From Motilimonas cestriensis (GTDB lineage Bacteria > Pseudomonadota > Gammaproteobacteria > Enterobacterales > CBDFNC01), in the NCBI RefSeq assembly GCF_021295315.1, contig NZ_JAIMJA010000008.1, positions 1 to 64,000 on the forward strand: a stretch of DNA of 64,000 bases, given 5' to 3'. The translations under genes were made by a program, and so were the position numbers. Every line of letters begins with the position of its first letter. Within the stretch, counting starts at the first letter, position 1. The notes under the pieces are model-generated. The model saw only the letters and a list, made by a program, of their open reading frames with translations. It was not told the origin of the DNA and did not search any database. Positions 46,193 through 55,767 of the stretch are shown piece by piece.

Positions 46193-47425
46193 ATGGAAAA
46201 CACAGTGATTGAATTGCGCTTTGCGCTAGATACTTTTTACTTTTTAATGTCAGGTGTATTGGTGATGTGGATGGCCGCGGGTTTCGCGATGCTAGAAGCG
46301 GGTTTAGTGCGCTCAAAAAATACTACTGAGATTTTAACTAAGAACGTCGCGTTATACGCCATTGCTTGCACCATGTACTTGCTAGTGGGTTACAACATTA
46401 TGTACGTCGATAATGCCGAGGGTGGCATCATTCCTTCTTTTGGTGCCTTGATAGGTAGCCAAGCAGATGGCGCTGACCATTCACTCGAATCTGACTTCTT
46501 CTTCCAAGTGGTATTCGTTGCAACGGCAATGTCGATTGTATCGGGTGCGGTAGCAGAGCGAATGAAGCTTTGGGCATTCCTTGCTTTCAGTGTGGCACTA
46601 ACAGGCGTTATCTACCCTATTGAAGGTTACTGGACTTGGGGTGGTGGTTTCCTATCTGCTGCGGGTTTCTCTGACTTTGCTGGCTCAGGTATTGTGCATA
46701 TGGCTGGCGCGGCAGCGGCACTGTCAGCAGTGTTACTACTGGGTGCTCGTCGTGGTAAATACGGTAAAAACGGTGAAGTTCACCCGATCCCGGGCTCAAA
46801 CATGCCACTGGCTACTTTAGGTACATTTATTCTTTGGATGGGTTGGTTCGGCTTTAACGGTGGTTCACAGCTAATGGTTTCGGATGCCGAGAATGCAACC
46901 GCTGTTGGCAAAATCTTCCTTAATACTAATGCTGCTGCGGCGACAGGTGCCATCTTTGCGCTAGTGGTAACAAAAGTAAAATGGGGTAAAGCAGACTTAA
47001 CCATGATGTTAAACGGTGCATTGGCAGGTCTAGTGGCAATAACAGCTGACCCGTTATCACCAAGCCCATTATTCGCTGCACTAATCGGTGTTGTTGCCGG
47101 TGGCCTTGTGGTGTTCAGTATCGTTGGTTTTGACAAAATCAAAATTGATGATCCAGTAGGTGCAATTTCAGTACACGGTGTGTGCGGTCTGTTTGGTCTA
47201 ATGGTAGTGCCGTTCTCAAATGCAGAGACGTCGTTTACGGCCCAGTTATTTGGCGCTGCAGTTATCTTTGGTTTCGTATTCATCGCCTCATTTATTGTGT
47301 GGGCTATCTTGAAACAAACCATGGGTATCCGTGTCACAGAAGAAGAAGAAATGACCGGTATGGATATTCACGATTGTGGTGTTGATGCTTACCCAGAATT
47401 TGTAACGGTACGTCCAAGCCGTTAA
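46193..47425 (+). CDS. amtB: Ammonium transporter AmtB
   Basis: A 410-residue channel of the Amt/Rh family with 11 predicted transmembrane helices. The twin pore histidines are visible in GIVHMAGAAAA and GAISVHGVCGLFG. LEAGLVRSKN at the end of the first helix is typical. It begins with MENTVIELRFALDTFYFLMSG, with no clear cleaved signal peptide. The cytoplasmic tail ends in EEEEMTGMDIHDCGVDAYPE, the GlnK-facing segment. It is 13 bases after glnK, followed by a terminator. Confidence 0.96.
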   Translation: MENTVIELRFALDTFYFLMSGVLVMWMAAGFAMLEAGLVRSKNTTEILTKNVALYAIACTMYLLVGYNIMYVDNAEGGIIPSFGALIGSQADGADHSLESDFFFQVVFVATAMSIVSGAVAERMKLWAFLAFSVALTGVIYPIEGYWTWGGGFLSAAGFSDFAGSGIVHMAGAAAALSAVLLLGARRGKYGKNGEVHPIPGSNMPLATLGTFILWMGWFGFNGGSQLMVSDAENATAVGKIFLNTNAAAATGAIFALVVTKVKWGKADLTMMLNGALAGLVAITADPLSPSPLFAALIGVVAGGLVVFSIVGFDKIKIDDPVGAISVHGVCGLFGLMVVPFSNAETSFTAQLFGAAVIFGFVFIASFIVWAILKQTMGIRVTEEEEMTGMDIHDCGVDAYPEFVTVRPSR

Positions 47426-47457
47426 TTGGTAGCTTCAGTTGTGTGTTGTCTACTTTT

Positions 47458-47481
47458 GCCCCGATGATTCGGGGCTTTTTT
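47458..47481 (+). terminator. glnK-amtB terminator
   Basis: A 7-bp stem (GCCCCGA / TCGGGGC) with a 4-base loop followed by six T, about 33 bases after amtB. Confidence 0.9.
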
Positions 47482-47580
47482 GTTTTTATTATCTATGCTT
47501 ATTCCTAAAAGGTATTCTAAATAGAAATGATTATTATCTGAATAAGGTGACAGCGGTAAAAATTTGTTTATAATAACCTT

Positions 47581-47599
47581 GATAGTAATCGTTATCATT
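47581..47599 (+). promoter_or_regulatory. Candidate Fur box of the iron transporter operon
   Basis: GATAGTAATCGTTATCATT, 23-41 bases before the fbpA-like start, partly matches the Fur consensus GATAATGATAATCATTATC. A second AT-rich partial match (AATGATTATTATC) lies about 50 bases further upstream. Iron-starvation control is expected for this operon. The match is imperfect. Confidence 0.55.
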
Positions 47600-47621
47600 A
47601 CACTCAATTAGGAGTTATCAA

Positions 47622-48641
47622 GTGAAAAAAAGCTTTATTCTTGCTTCAGTCGTTTTAAGCAGTGTCTTAGCATCAACCTCTTCTTGGGCTGCAACAGAAG
47701 AAGTGAATGTATATTCTTACCGCCAATCGTTTCTAATTGAGCCTATTATGGCCAAGTTTACTGAAGAAACAGGCGTAAAAGTAAACATCGTATTTGCTAA
47801 AGATGGCCTCATTGAGCGTTTGGAGCGTGAAGGTAAGCTAAGCCCCGCTGATTTAGTGTTAACGACCGACATTAGCCGCTCAGTTGAACTAGTAGAAAAA
47901 GACTTAGTTCAACCCGTGCAAAGTGAAGCCCTAGAAGGTAATATTCCTGCCCAATATCGTGACCCTGCGGATCAATGGTTTGCCTTAACTACTCGCGTTC
48001 GTAATGTTTATTCTTCAAAAGAGCGCCTAGGTAAACAACCTGAGTTGAACTACGAAGATTTAGCCGACGCTAAATTTAAAGGTAAAATTTGTACTCGTAG
48101 CGGTAAGCATCCATACAATGTTGCACTTATCTCTTCAATGATTGCGGCTAATGGTGAAGCTAAAACCAAGCAGTGGCTTGAAGGTGTTAAGGCTAACCTA
48201 GCGCGTAAACCGCAAGGTAACGATCGCGATCAAGTAAAAGCAATTAAAGAAGGCTTTTGTGATGTTTCACTGGGTAATAATTACTACCTAGGTAAGATGT
48301 TAAACGACGAGAAGCAAGTGGCTTGGGCCAATGCGGTAGAGATTAACTTTCCCAACCAAGCTAATCGCGGCACGCACGTAAATATCAGCGGTGTTTCTTT
48401 AACTAAATTTGCACCAAACAAAGATAATGCCGTTAAACTGATGGAGTTTTTGTCTGATGATACGGCACAGAAAATATACGCCGAAGTTAACTTTGAATAC
48501 CCAGTTAAGCCGGGTGTGGCTGTTTCTGAGCTAGTATCGTCTTGGGGCGAGTTTAAATCAGACTCGATTCCACTGGCTGAAATTGCTAAGCAGCGTCCAG
48601 TAGCTCTTAAACTATTAGACGAAGTTAAATTCGATTTATAA
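47622..48641 (+). CDS. fbpA: Iron(III) ABC transporter, periplasmic binding protein
   Basis: A 339-residue binding protein with a signal peptide (about 1-23). EVNVYSYRQSFLIEPIM near the mature N terminus and the paired tyrosines in LGNNYYLGK place it in the FbpA/FutA ferric-binding group, where tyrosines ligate Fe3+ in the cleft. CTRSGKHPYN is also conserved. It leads a three-gene operon with permease and ATPase. I use the symbol for the family; the siderophore-free ferric substrate is inferred. Confidence 0.9.
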   Translation: MKKSFILASVVLSSVLASTSSWAATEEVNVYSYRQSFLIEPIMAKFTEETGVKVNIVFAKDGLIERLEREGKLSPADLVLTTDISRSVELVEKDLVQPVQSEALEGNIPAQYRDPADQWFALTTRVRNVYSSKERLGKQPELNYEDLADAKFKGKICTRSGKHPYNVALISSMIAANGEAKTKQWLEGVKANLARKPQGNDRDQVKAIKEGFCDVSLGNNYYLGKMLNDEKQVAWANAVEINFPNQANRGTHVNISGVSLTKFAPNKDNAVKLMEFLSDDTAQKIYAEVNFEYPVKPGVAVSELVSSWGEFKSDSIPLAEIAKQRPVALKLLDEVKFDL

Positions 48642-48664
48642 GGGTTTTTCCCTTGAGTGAATAG

Positions 48665-50293
48665 ATGTACTCAAGATTATCATTATCTTGGATTACCAGT
48701 AGTTGGGCCATTGGCTTGCTACTGGTTTTTCCTGTTATAGCCATTATTTATCAAGGCTTACAACCCGCTGGAGATTTATTTCAGCACTTGATGGACACCG
48801 TGATGTGGGACTATATCCGCAACACGGTTTTGTTGATCCTTGGGGTTGGCGTTTTAAGCTTTGCCATGGCGATCCCCGCCGCATGGTTTATGGCCATGTG
48901 CGACATTCCCGGGCGTAAATATTTGCAGTGGGCTTTAATGTTGCCCTTGGCGATGCCAGCTTATATTGTTGCCGGTATTTATACTGAATTGCTGGATTTT
49001 GCCGGACCGGTGCAAAGTGTATTGCGAGACCTACTTGGTTGGCAAACCGCGCGTGATTATTGGTTTCCTAATATCCGCAGCTTGGGTGGCGCTATTGTGA
49101 TTATCGCCAGTGTGCTGTTCCCCTATCTTTACTTATTAGCACGCACCTCATTTTTAGAGCAATCAGTTACCTTAATGCAGTCTGCTCAGTTGCTGGGCAA
49201 AACGCCGTTACAAGCCTTTTGGCGTATTAGTCTGCCGCTAGCAAGGCCTGCTATTGCGGTTGGATTATCTTTAATTGCGATGGAAACCTTAGCCGATTTT
49301 GCGACGGTTAACTTTTTTGCTGTTAACACCTTAACGCGTGCTGTGTTTGACACTTGGCAGGGCTACGGTAGCTTACATGCCGCGGCAAAAATATCGACGC
49401 TGATGCTCGTTGTGGTGGTTTTATTGTTGGCGCTGGAGCGTTTTAGTCGACGCAAACAAAAAGTATTTCAAAAAAATATGGGCCAAGAGAGTGCGCGTTT
49501 ATTGCAAATGAAGCCATGGCAACAGTGGTTGGCGGCATTGTTTTGTTGGTCCTTAGTGGTGCTAGGCTTTCTGTTTCCATTTTCGATGTTGATTTATTTT
49601 GCTGCGCAATATTTTACTGATTCTTGGACCACTGAATTCATAGAATTTAGCTTAAACACCTTTTTCATTGCTGGTGTGGTTGCCGTGCTGGCCTGTCTTA
49701 TCGCTATACTGGTCGGCTTGTTCCGCCGTTTGCATGTTCAGCGTGGCTCTGATATTCCCGCTCGCTTGAGCTCGATGGGGTATGCGGTGCCGGGCACTGT
49801 GTTGGCCATTGGTATATTGATTCCCTTTGGCTGGCTTGATCATAGCCTAAATGATTTGATTGAGCATTTTGGCGGTAAAGGGCCGGGGCTATTATTTAGT
49901 GGCACCATGCTGGCGTTGATTGCTGGTTATCTTGTACGCTTTACTGCCATTGCGGTCGGTGCGGTAGAAAGCAGTATCAATAAAATTCCACCTTCACTTG
50001 ATATGGTGTCACGAACCTTAGGTCACTCCCCGGTGAAAATGGTGCGAAAAGTTCACATTCCATTGATTAGTAAGGGTTGTTTTACCGCTATTTTGTTGGT
50101 TTTTATTGAATCAATGAAAGAGTTACCGGCGGCGCTTATTTTACGCCCGTTTAATTTTGAAACCTTAGCGACTTATGTTTATCAGTTCGTTTCTGATGAG
50201 ATGATCGAGCAGGGGGCACTGGCTGCGATAGTGATTATCTTAGTGGGTTTAGTGCCACTGATCATACTGAGTCGTTCGATCGAACAGCATTAA
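48665..50293 (+). CDS. fbpB: Iron(III) ABC transporter, fused permease
   Basis: A 542-residue inner-membrane permease with about 12 transmembrane helices. It is two fused copies of the permease domain. The ABC-coupling EAA-type loops are visible in each half: QSAQLLGKTPLQAFWRISLP and VSRTLGHSPVKMVRKVHIPL. This matches FbpB/FutB-like ferric permeases. It starts 23 bases after the binding-protein gene. Confidence 0.92.
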   Translation: MYSRLSLSWITSSWAIGLLLVFPVIAIIYQGLQPAGDLFQHLMDTVMWDYIRNTVLLILGVGVLSFAMAIPAAWFMAMCDIPGRKYLQWALMLPLAMPAYIVAGIYTELLDFAGPVQSVLRDLLGWQTARDYWFPNIRSLGGAIVIIASVLFPYLYLLARTSFLEQSVTLMQSAQLLGKTPLQAFWRISLPLARPAIAVGLSLIAMETLADFATVNFFAVNTLTRAVFDTWQGYGSLHAAAKISTLMLVVVVLLLALERFSRRKQKVFQKNMGQESARLLQMKPWQQWLAALFCWSLVVLGFLFPFSMLIYFAAQYFTDSWTTEFIEFSLNTFFIAGVVAVLACLIAILVGLFRRLHVQRGSDIPARLSSMGYAVPGTVLAIGILIPFGWLDHSLNDLIEHFGGKGPGLLFSGTMLALIAGYLVRFTAIAVGAVESSINKIPPSLDMVSRTLGHSPVKMVRKVHIPLISKGCFTAILLVFIESMKELPAALILRPFNFETLATYVYQFVSDEMIEQGALAAIVIILVGLVPLIILSRSIEQH

Positions 50294-50335
50294 CAGAATT
50301 TATTACGCTCTCTTTTTAAAAGGACACGCTTAGCT

Positions 50336-51376
50336 ATGTCAGCATTGGTTATCTCAAACGTTCATTGTAGCTACAACGGCCTCGATATCTTGTCAGATAT
50401 GAGTGTCACGCTAGAAGATAACGAGATCCTCTGTTTATTAGGCTCAAGTGGTTGTGGTAAAACCACGCTACTTAAAGCCATTGCGGGGTTGTTGCCATTA
50501 AAGTCGGGCGAAATAACGATCAATGGCAAAGTGGTGAATAAAACAGGTTTCCACTTGCCTCCGGAGCAACGCAAAATTGGCATGATTTTCCAAGACTACG
50601 CCTTATTTCCACATATGACAGTGATGGATAATGTGGTGTTTGGCATTGATGAGCTGCCGAAAAAAGAGCAACAAACACGTGCCCAGCAAGTGTTGGATTT
50701 GGTTAATCTGAGTGAATTCAGTGAACGCTACCCCCATCAGCTTTCAGGTGGCCAGCAACAGCGTGTGGCGATTGCACGAGCACTTGCGTACCAGCCTGAT
50801 TTAATGTTGCTTGATGAGCCCTTTTCTAATATTGACAGTCAGGTTAGGCTGAAGTTGATAGCTGAAATTCGACAAATTCTCAAAAAAGCGGGAGTGAGTG
50901 CGGTGTTTGTCACTCATTCGAAGGAAGAGGCGTTTGCCTTTGCTGATAAGCTGGCGGTGCTCGACCAAGGTAGTATTGTGCAAGTCGGCACACCGGATGA
51001 GCTATATCTGCGTCCGGCCACTCGTTTTGTTGCTGATTTCCTTGGCGGTGGCAACTACTTACCAGCCACTGTGATTGATGAACACCACGTCAATACGCCT
51101 TTAGGCAGGGTGTGTAGCACCGTGGCTCATCACAAATCAGATGCGACTAGTTACGATATTTTCATTAGGCCGCAACAGATCAGCTTAACCGCTAATGATG
51201 CGGGAGCGGGGGTGGTGAGTGATGTGCAGTTTCTTGGCGCCAGCTCAAAGGTGTATGTAAAATTGGCGCAGCAAGAATTTGAGTGTCAGGTTGCGCAGCA
51301 TTTTACAACGCAACAAGTAGTGGATTTAGCGGTAGAGCCTCATGAACTTATCTTATTCGATAAGCAAAGCGCCTAG
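50336..51376 (+). CDS. fbpC: Iron(III) ABC transporter, ATPase
   Basis: A 346-residue ABC ATPase that powers the ferric permease. Walker A is GSSGCGKTT, the signature is LSGGQQQR, Walker B is [10 protein letters not shown], and the H-loop is [10 protein letters not shown]. The C-terminal part (about 235-346) is a TOBE-type regulatory domain. AAAGGA precedes the ATG. It ends five bases before the convergent argR stop. Confidence 0.93.
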   Translation: MSALVISNVHCSYNGLDILSDMSVTLEDNEILCLLGSSGCGKTTLLKAIAGLLPLKSGEITINGKVVNKTGFHLPPEQRKIGMIFQDYALFPHMTVMDNVVFGIDELPKKEQQTRAQQVLDLVNLSEFSERYPHQLSGGQQQRVAIARALAYQPDLMLLDEPFSNIDSQVRLKLIAEIRQILKKAGVSAVFVTHSKEEAFAFADKLAVLDQGSIVQVGTPDELYLRPATRFVADFLGGGNYLPATVIDEHHVNTPLGRVCSTVAHHKSDATSYDIFIRPQQISLTANDAGAGVVSDVQFLGASSKVYVKLAQQEFECQVAQHFTTQQVVDLAVEPHELILFDKQSA

Positions 51377-51381
51377 TGGTC

Positions 51382-51849
51382 TTAGCGCATATCAAACAAG
51401 CTTTTTACTGTAAGCACTGTGCGCTGAATTTCTTTGGTATTAGTGGGAGTGATAAAAATCGTATCGTCGCCCGCTATCGTACCTAAAATACCGTCTGCTT
51501 TACTGAGCGAGTCGAGTAGCCTAGCAATCAGTTGCGCTGCACCCGGGCTGGTGCGGATAACGACTAATGCGTCGTTATAATCAATATCACTGACTAAATT
51601 TTTCAACGGACTACTGGTGGCAGGTACGCCTAACTCTGCTGGCAAACAGTAGACCATTTCAGATTTAGCATTGCGAGTACGCACCGCACCAAAGCGATTT
51701 AGCATACGAGATACTTTTGATTGATTGATATTATCAAAGCCTTGAGATTGCAGTGCACTGACAATTTCACCTTGTGAGCCGAACGTTTCTTCTTTTAAAA
51801 GGGACTTAAATGCTTCAATAAGGCGATCTTGTTTGTCGTTGTTTTTCAT
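51382..51849 (-). CDS. argR: Arginine repressor ArgR
   Basis: ArgR (155 residues) is a hexameric repressor of arginine genes. The N-terminal winged helix is clear ([40 protein letters not shown]). The C-terminal domain has the L-arginine contacts [15 protein letters not shown] and [12 protein letters not shown] start at ATG 51849, matching the E. coli N terminus. The ATG at 51891 adds 14 unrelated residues and overlaps an ARG-box-like site. The gene order argR...mdh is conserved in this group, here with an extra gene between. Confidence 0.96.
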   Translation of the reverse strand: MKNNDKQDRLIEAFKSLLKEETFGSQGEIVSALQSQGFDNINQSKVSRMLNRFGAVRTRNAKSEMVYCLPAELGVPATSSPLKNLVSDIDYNDALVVIRTSPGAAQLIARLLDSLSKADGILGTIAGDDTIFITPTNTKEIQRTVLTVKSLFDMR

Positions 51850-51886
51850 TAGAAATACATAATCAGTCAAAAATGAACCAATATTT

Positions 51887-51900
51887 TGCATAAAAAATCA
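51887..51900 (-). promoter_or_regulatory. Candidate ARG box before argR
   Basis: TGCATAAAAAATCA differs by one base from the ARG-box form TGCATAAAAATTCA. It lies about 40 bases upstream of the argR start, consistent with autorepression. A weaker half-site (TGAACC) lies next to it. Unproven. Confidence 0.45.
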
Positions 51901-52030
51901 TTTTCTAGCAAGCGATATGGTTAGTTAGAAAGGCTAAAAGCGAGCGGTATCACCAAATAAACTTAAAAGTCTCAATAGATAGGTTGTTACAGCTCAAATT
52001 AAAGCTGATAAATACATTTAACAGGTAAAT

Positions 52031-52057
52031 ACTCGAAAATTTAGTAAAATTTCGAGT
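52031..52057. promoter_or_regulatory. Inverted repeat upstream of the ArtJ-like gene
   Basis: ACTCGAAAATTT / AAAATTTCGAGT, 12-base arms with one mismatch around AGT, in the 302-base region between argR and the ArtJ-like gene. A second perfect short inverted repeat (ATTCTA / TAGAAT) lies at 52096-52110. They may be operators or hairpins. The region otherwise shows no gene. Confidence 0.5.
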
Positions 52058-52151
52058 TTGATTCTGTTTAAAGGCGTCGCTGACTAAAAAACGGGATTCT
52101 AAACTAGAATAGAGTCAAGCGCTAGTTGATTTAAATAAAGGGTAAAGTGTT

Positions 52152-52886
52152 ATGTGGCGAGTGTTGTTATTGTGTTGTTTAAGTTTTCAGAGCATTGCTG
52201 CGAGTCGGATTCAATTTGCTACTGAAGCCAGTTATCCACCTTTTGAATATTTAGATGATGCAGGGCAATTCGCCGGCTTAGATATCGATTTAGCTAACGC
52301 CCTTTGCCGCCACTTAAAAGCTGAGTGTGTATTTCATAATAAGGCGTTCGATAGTTTAATACCGGCATTACAGTTTCGTAATTATGATGCGGTGATTGCC
52401 GCACTTAATGCTACCGAAGCACGCAGCGCTTTAGTGGCATTCACTGATATATATTACGATAGTAGCGCGGTTTTTGTTGCTAAAAAAGGTGTATATAGCG
52501 GAAAAGTTAACGTTAAAAATCAAGCTGTTGGTGTGCAAAATGGTAGCCAGCAGCAGCGTTATCTTATTGAAGAAAAAGAGATGCAAGGGGCGCTGACAGT
52601 GCCTTATGCCAGCTACGCGAAGGCCTTTACCGACCTTAAAGCGGGTGATATTGATGCGGTCTTAGTAGATTTTGCTGTCGCCGAAGCTTGGCTACTGCTA
52701 CCAGAAAATAACAAGTTTGAGATGGTGGGGGAAAAGATCACCGATGTGGATTTTTTTGGCCTTGGTTATGCTATAGCGGTTAACAAATCGAATAAGCGCC
52801 TGCTACGTGATTTAAATAATGCATTAAAGCAAATCAAAGCGTCAGGAGAATACAAGCGGATTATTATGAAGTACTTTCACCAATAA
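52152..52886 (+). CDS. Amino-acid ABC-type binding protein (ArtJ/ArtI-like)
   Basis: A 244-residue periplasmic protein of the polar amino-acid binding family. It has a signal peptide (about 1-18), then FATEASYPPFEYLDDAGQFAGLDIDLANAL, DAVIAALNATEARSALVAFTDIYY and the C-terminal GLGYAIAVNKSNKRLL. It most resembles arginine-binding ArtI/ArtJ. No permease or ATPase genes are adjacent, so it must work with a transporter elsewhere or act as an orphan. Its position next to argR suggests arginine as ligand, which is inference. Confidence 0.85.
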   Translation: MWRVLLLCCLSFQSIAASRIQFATEASYPPFEYLDDAGQFAGLDIDLANALCRHLKAECVFHNKAFDSLIPALQFRNYDAVIAALNATEARSALVAFTDIYYDSSAVFVAKKGVYSGKVNVKNQAVGVQNGSQQQRYLIEEKEMQGALTVPYASYAKAFTDLKAGDIDAVLVDFAVAEAWLLLPENNKFEMVGEKITDVDFFGLGYAIAVNKSNKRLLRDLNNALKQIKASGEYKRIIMKYFHQ

Positions 52887-52926
52887 AAGGCAGACTTAAG
52901 CCTAGTGAACAGGAGGCAATAGCATC

Positions 52927-53189
52927 TATACCCAAGTTACTTCAAGATGCTTGTTCAGCGAGAATTTGTAGGCTGTTAGGCGCGACGCTGATTTGAGACA
53001 TAGTCATTCTACGTTGAAAATCAGCAACAAAGCATAACAGCCTACAAAACTCGCCCTTTGGGAGCAGCTCATTATGTCCATTTTTTCGTTAAAAAGCCTC
53101 GAAAGGGAATGCCATTCCTTCGTCTTTTTGCCTCAAACTGAACAGAATGAGCGGCTCTGAATCCTGCATCTTGAAGTGTCTTAGGTATA
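52927..53189. repeat. MITE-like element with 24-bp terminal inverted repeats
   Basis: A 263-base non-coding unit filling most of the gap before mdh. The left end TATACCCAAGTTACTTCAAG (plus ATGC) and the reverse complement of the right end match at 21 of 24 bases. Inside are further inverted repeats: TTGTAGGCTGTTA with its complement about 75 bases on, and AGCTCATT with AATGAGC. The unit has no ORF, so it looks like a small non-autonomous mobile or palindromic repeat. The remaining 184 bases to mdh contain nothing recognisable apart from the mdh ribosome site. Confidence 0.75.
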
Positions 53190-53373
53190 AAAGGTGGCTC
53201 AAATGCTAATGGAATGTTAAAAAACAGATAAGTTATGGTTGGGTTTTTTATATTTGCTCACAACTTAGGGTTTCAGCTCTGTTAACAGATTGTGTTTTTT
53301 AGATGGATCTCATAGACTTTGTTTACATAATAAAAGGAATGAATCCTCACCTACACATAACGGAGACAACCAC

Positions 53374-54306
53374 ATGAAAGTTGCTGTTCTAGGCGCTGCG
53401 GGCGGTATCGGTCAAGCCCTTTCTCTTTTGCTGAAAAATGATTTGCCAGCTGGTTCAGAATTATCATTATACGATATTGCACCTGTTACCCCTGGTGTTG
53501 CAAAAGATCTTAGCCACATCCCAACTGATGTTGCGATTGAAGGCTTTGCTGGCGAAGATCCAACACCTGCACTTGTTGGTGCTGATTTGGTGCTTATTTC
53601 TGCTGGTGTAGCACGTAAGCCAGGCATGGATCGCGCGGACTTATTTAATGTAAACGCAGGTATTGTTAAAAACCTGATTGAAAAAGTAGCGGCTGCTTGT
53701 CCAAAAGCATGTATCGGTATTATCACTAACCCTGTTAACACGACTGTTGCGATTGCGCGTGAAGTGTTAAAAAATGCTGGTGTTTACGATAAGAACAAAT
53801 TATTTGGTATCACTACTTTGGATGTTATCCGCTCTGAAACCTTCATCGCTGAAGCGAAAGGCTTAAAAGCAACGGATATTAAAGTTAACGTTATCGGTGG
53901 TCACTCAGGTGTTACTATCCTTCCGCTACTTTCACAAGTTCAAGGTGTTGAATTCTCTGATGAAGAAATCGCTAGCCTAACCACACGCATTCAAAACGCG
54001 GGTACTGAAGTAGTTGAAGCGAAGGCCGGTGGCGGCTCTGCAACACTTTCAATGGGTCAAGCGGCAGCGCGTTTTGGTCTGTCAGTAGTGGCAGCGCTAA
54101 ACGGTAAGCAAGGTGTTGTTGAATGTACTTATGTGGATGCTGGCAGCGAGCATGCAGAGTTCTTCGCACAACCAGTATTACTTGGTAAAAACGGCGTAGA
54201 GAAAGTACTGCCTTACGGCGACATCAGCGCATTTGAACAAACAGCATTAACCGAAATGCTAGATACCCTAAAAGGTGACATTCAAAAAGGCGTGGATTTC
54301 GTTTAA
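53374..54306 (+). CDS. mdh: Malate dehydrogenase
   Basis: A 310-residue NAD-dependent enzyme of the TCA cycle. The NAD motif is [15 protein letters not shown] (4-18), the substrate arginines are in [13 protein letters not shown], and the catalytic His is in [14 protein letters not shown] start at ATG 53374 with CGGAGA about nine bases upstream, since the family begins [11 protein letters not shown]. The longer frame adds 28 unrelated residues. Confidence 0.98.
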   Translation: MKVAVLGAAGGIGQALSLLLKNDLPAGSELSLYDIAPVTPGVAKDLSHIPTDVAIEGFAGEDPTPALVGADLVLISAGVARKPGMDRADLFNVNAGIVKNLIEKVAAACPKACIGIITNPVNTTVAIAREVLKNAGVYDKNKLFGITTLDVIRSETFIAEAKGLKATDIKVNVIGGHSGVTILPLLSQVQGVEFSDEEIASLTTRIQNAGTEVVEAKAGGGSATLSMGQAAARFGLSVVAALNGKQGVVECTYVDAGSEHAEFFAQPVLLGKNGVEKVLPYGDISAFEQTALTEMLDTLKGDIQKGVDFV

Positions 54307-54354
54307 TTCATACTGGTTAATCCCATGTCTGCACTAGCAGCTTGTGGTTAGTGA

Positions 54355-54386
54355 AAAACCCCAAATATTTAGTTTGGGGTTTTATT
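54355..54386 (+). terminator. mdh terminator
   Basis: A stem formed by AAAACCCCAAA / TTTGGGGTTTT with a short AT loop, followed by T-rich sequence, about 50 bases after mdh. Confidence 0.85.
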
Positions 54387-54553
54387 TTATCTAGACCCAA
54401 GCAGCTTGATTTTGCAACGTATAGCTATCTCCAACCACTTGTTGTCAAAGCAATTAATAACACCTCTCAGGCTAAAAATTGATAATTCGGGTTGTTAATT
54501 TTCACCACTACTGGGTAGACTCATTGCTAGGTTAACTCTATTGGCGAATTGAC

Positions 54554-55324
54554 ATGGCTCTTGATACTGCGCAGCGGCGTAAAGCGATTTTAGAATACAT
54601 TCAAAAAAATCAACAAGGTGAGGTCAGTTGGTTTGCTGAATTGTACCAAGTCTCTACTGTGACTATTCGTAACGACCTAAATTATTTAGAAAAAAAAGGA
54701 TGTGTTATCCGTTGTTATGGTGGCGCGTTACTTAATAATCAATTTACCTTCGATAAACCACTGAACGACAAAAAGCAGCTCAACACCAGCATTAAAGCCA
54801 AGCTTGGCGAATACGCCGCTTCATTAATTAAAGATGGCGATAAGATCATTCTTGATTCTGGCTCGACCACTGAACAAATTGCTTACCATCTTCACTCTAT
54901 GCGTCACCTTACTGTGATGACGAATGGAATCAACATCGCTTATCACCTCGCCAATCAACCTGATATAGAAGTCATGCTCACTGGTGGCACTATTCGTAAG
55001 CGTTCATATTCTATCAATGGCGCGAGTGGTGAAGGCCTGCTGTCTAGCTTTCGCTTCAATACCTTATTTTTAGGGGTAGACGGTTTTGATAAAATAGCCG
55101 GGATCACGACACCCCATCAAGGTGAAGCAGATATCAATCGAAAAATGGTTGAAGCCGCGCAACAGGTTATTGCGATCACGGATTCTTCAAAATTTAATCG
55201 GCAAAGCTTTTGCTTGATTGCGCGCCCTGAGCAACTTGCCATGCTAATCACCGACAGTGGCATTCCACCTGATTATGTTGAATACTTGACCGCTCTAGGG
55301 GTGGATGTAAGAATCGTCGACTAA
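54554..55324 (+). CDS. AgaR-like DeoR-family regulator, copy 1
   Basis: A 256-residue repressor of the DeoR family. The N-terminal helix-turn-helix (AELYQVSTVTIRNDLNYLEKKG) and RCYGGA hinge are followed by the sugar-phosphate sensor domain with DSGSTTEQIA, TGGTIRKRS and FLGVDGFD. It resembles AgaR, which represses GalNAc genes until an amino-sugar phosphate binds. A 443-base region separates it from the second copy. The two are clear paralogues. This one could respond to a different effector or work with the other. Confidence 0.9.
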   Translation: MALDTAQRRKAILEYIQKNQQGEVSWFAELYQVSTVTIRNDLNYLEKKGCVIRCYGGALLNNQFTFDKPLNDKKQLNTSIKAKLGEYAASLIKDGDKIILDSGSTTEQIAYHLHSMRHLTVMTNGINIAYHLANQPDIEVMLTGGTIRKRSYSINGASGEGLLSSFRFNTLFLGVDGFDKIAGITTPHQGEADINRKMVEAAQQVIAITDSSKFNRQSFCLIARPEQLAMLITDSGIPPDYVEYLTALGVDVRIVD

Positions 55325-55604
55325 TTCTCCCCTGACCGTTCGCTTCTGCTATTTTTTTAGCTGCTCTTATTGTGCCTATCCCCTCATTCACCCATGGTTA
55401 ACCATCTGTCTAATCGGGTTGATGTTGTTGCTTTATTCTGGTCATCAACTTAGCCAAGCTCTGGTTATGTGATCTCGCGCAGATCGCAGTTCGAAATGCT
55501 ACTGTTTCTCCTCTTTCATGTCCCTCTTTCACTTTTCTGTTTCTAGAAGCCAGCATTACCGCACTTTCCTCTAATAAATATCTGCTTTCAATTGAAATGT
55601 ATTA

Positions 55605-55756
55605 CTTTCACTTTTACTGAATCGAAAGGTTTTTTGCGAAAAAACGAAACCATTTTGCTTGTGATCTAGCTTTCACTTTTATTTTTTTGGACCTGATTTA
55701 ATAGCAATCAAATGAATCGAAACAAATAAATCACGAAAGTGAAATGTAACGAAAGA
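55605..55756. promoter_or_regulatory. Candidate AgaR operator array upstream of the aga operon
   Basis: CTTTCACTTTTA occurs twice on the plus strand (55605-55616 and 55670-55681), exactly 65 bases apart. The inverted core GAAAGTGAAA lies at 55735-55744, about 24 bases before the second regulator start. Further related stretches (AATCGAAAGG, ACGAAAGAAGG) surround them. This resembles the TTTC-rich repeats known for AgaR. The preceding part of the 443-base gap (55325-55604) shows only a 12-bp palindrome, ATGGTTAACCAT at 55394-55405. Confidence 0.65.
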
Positions 55757-55767
55757 AGGGCGGAACA

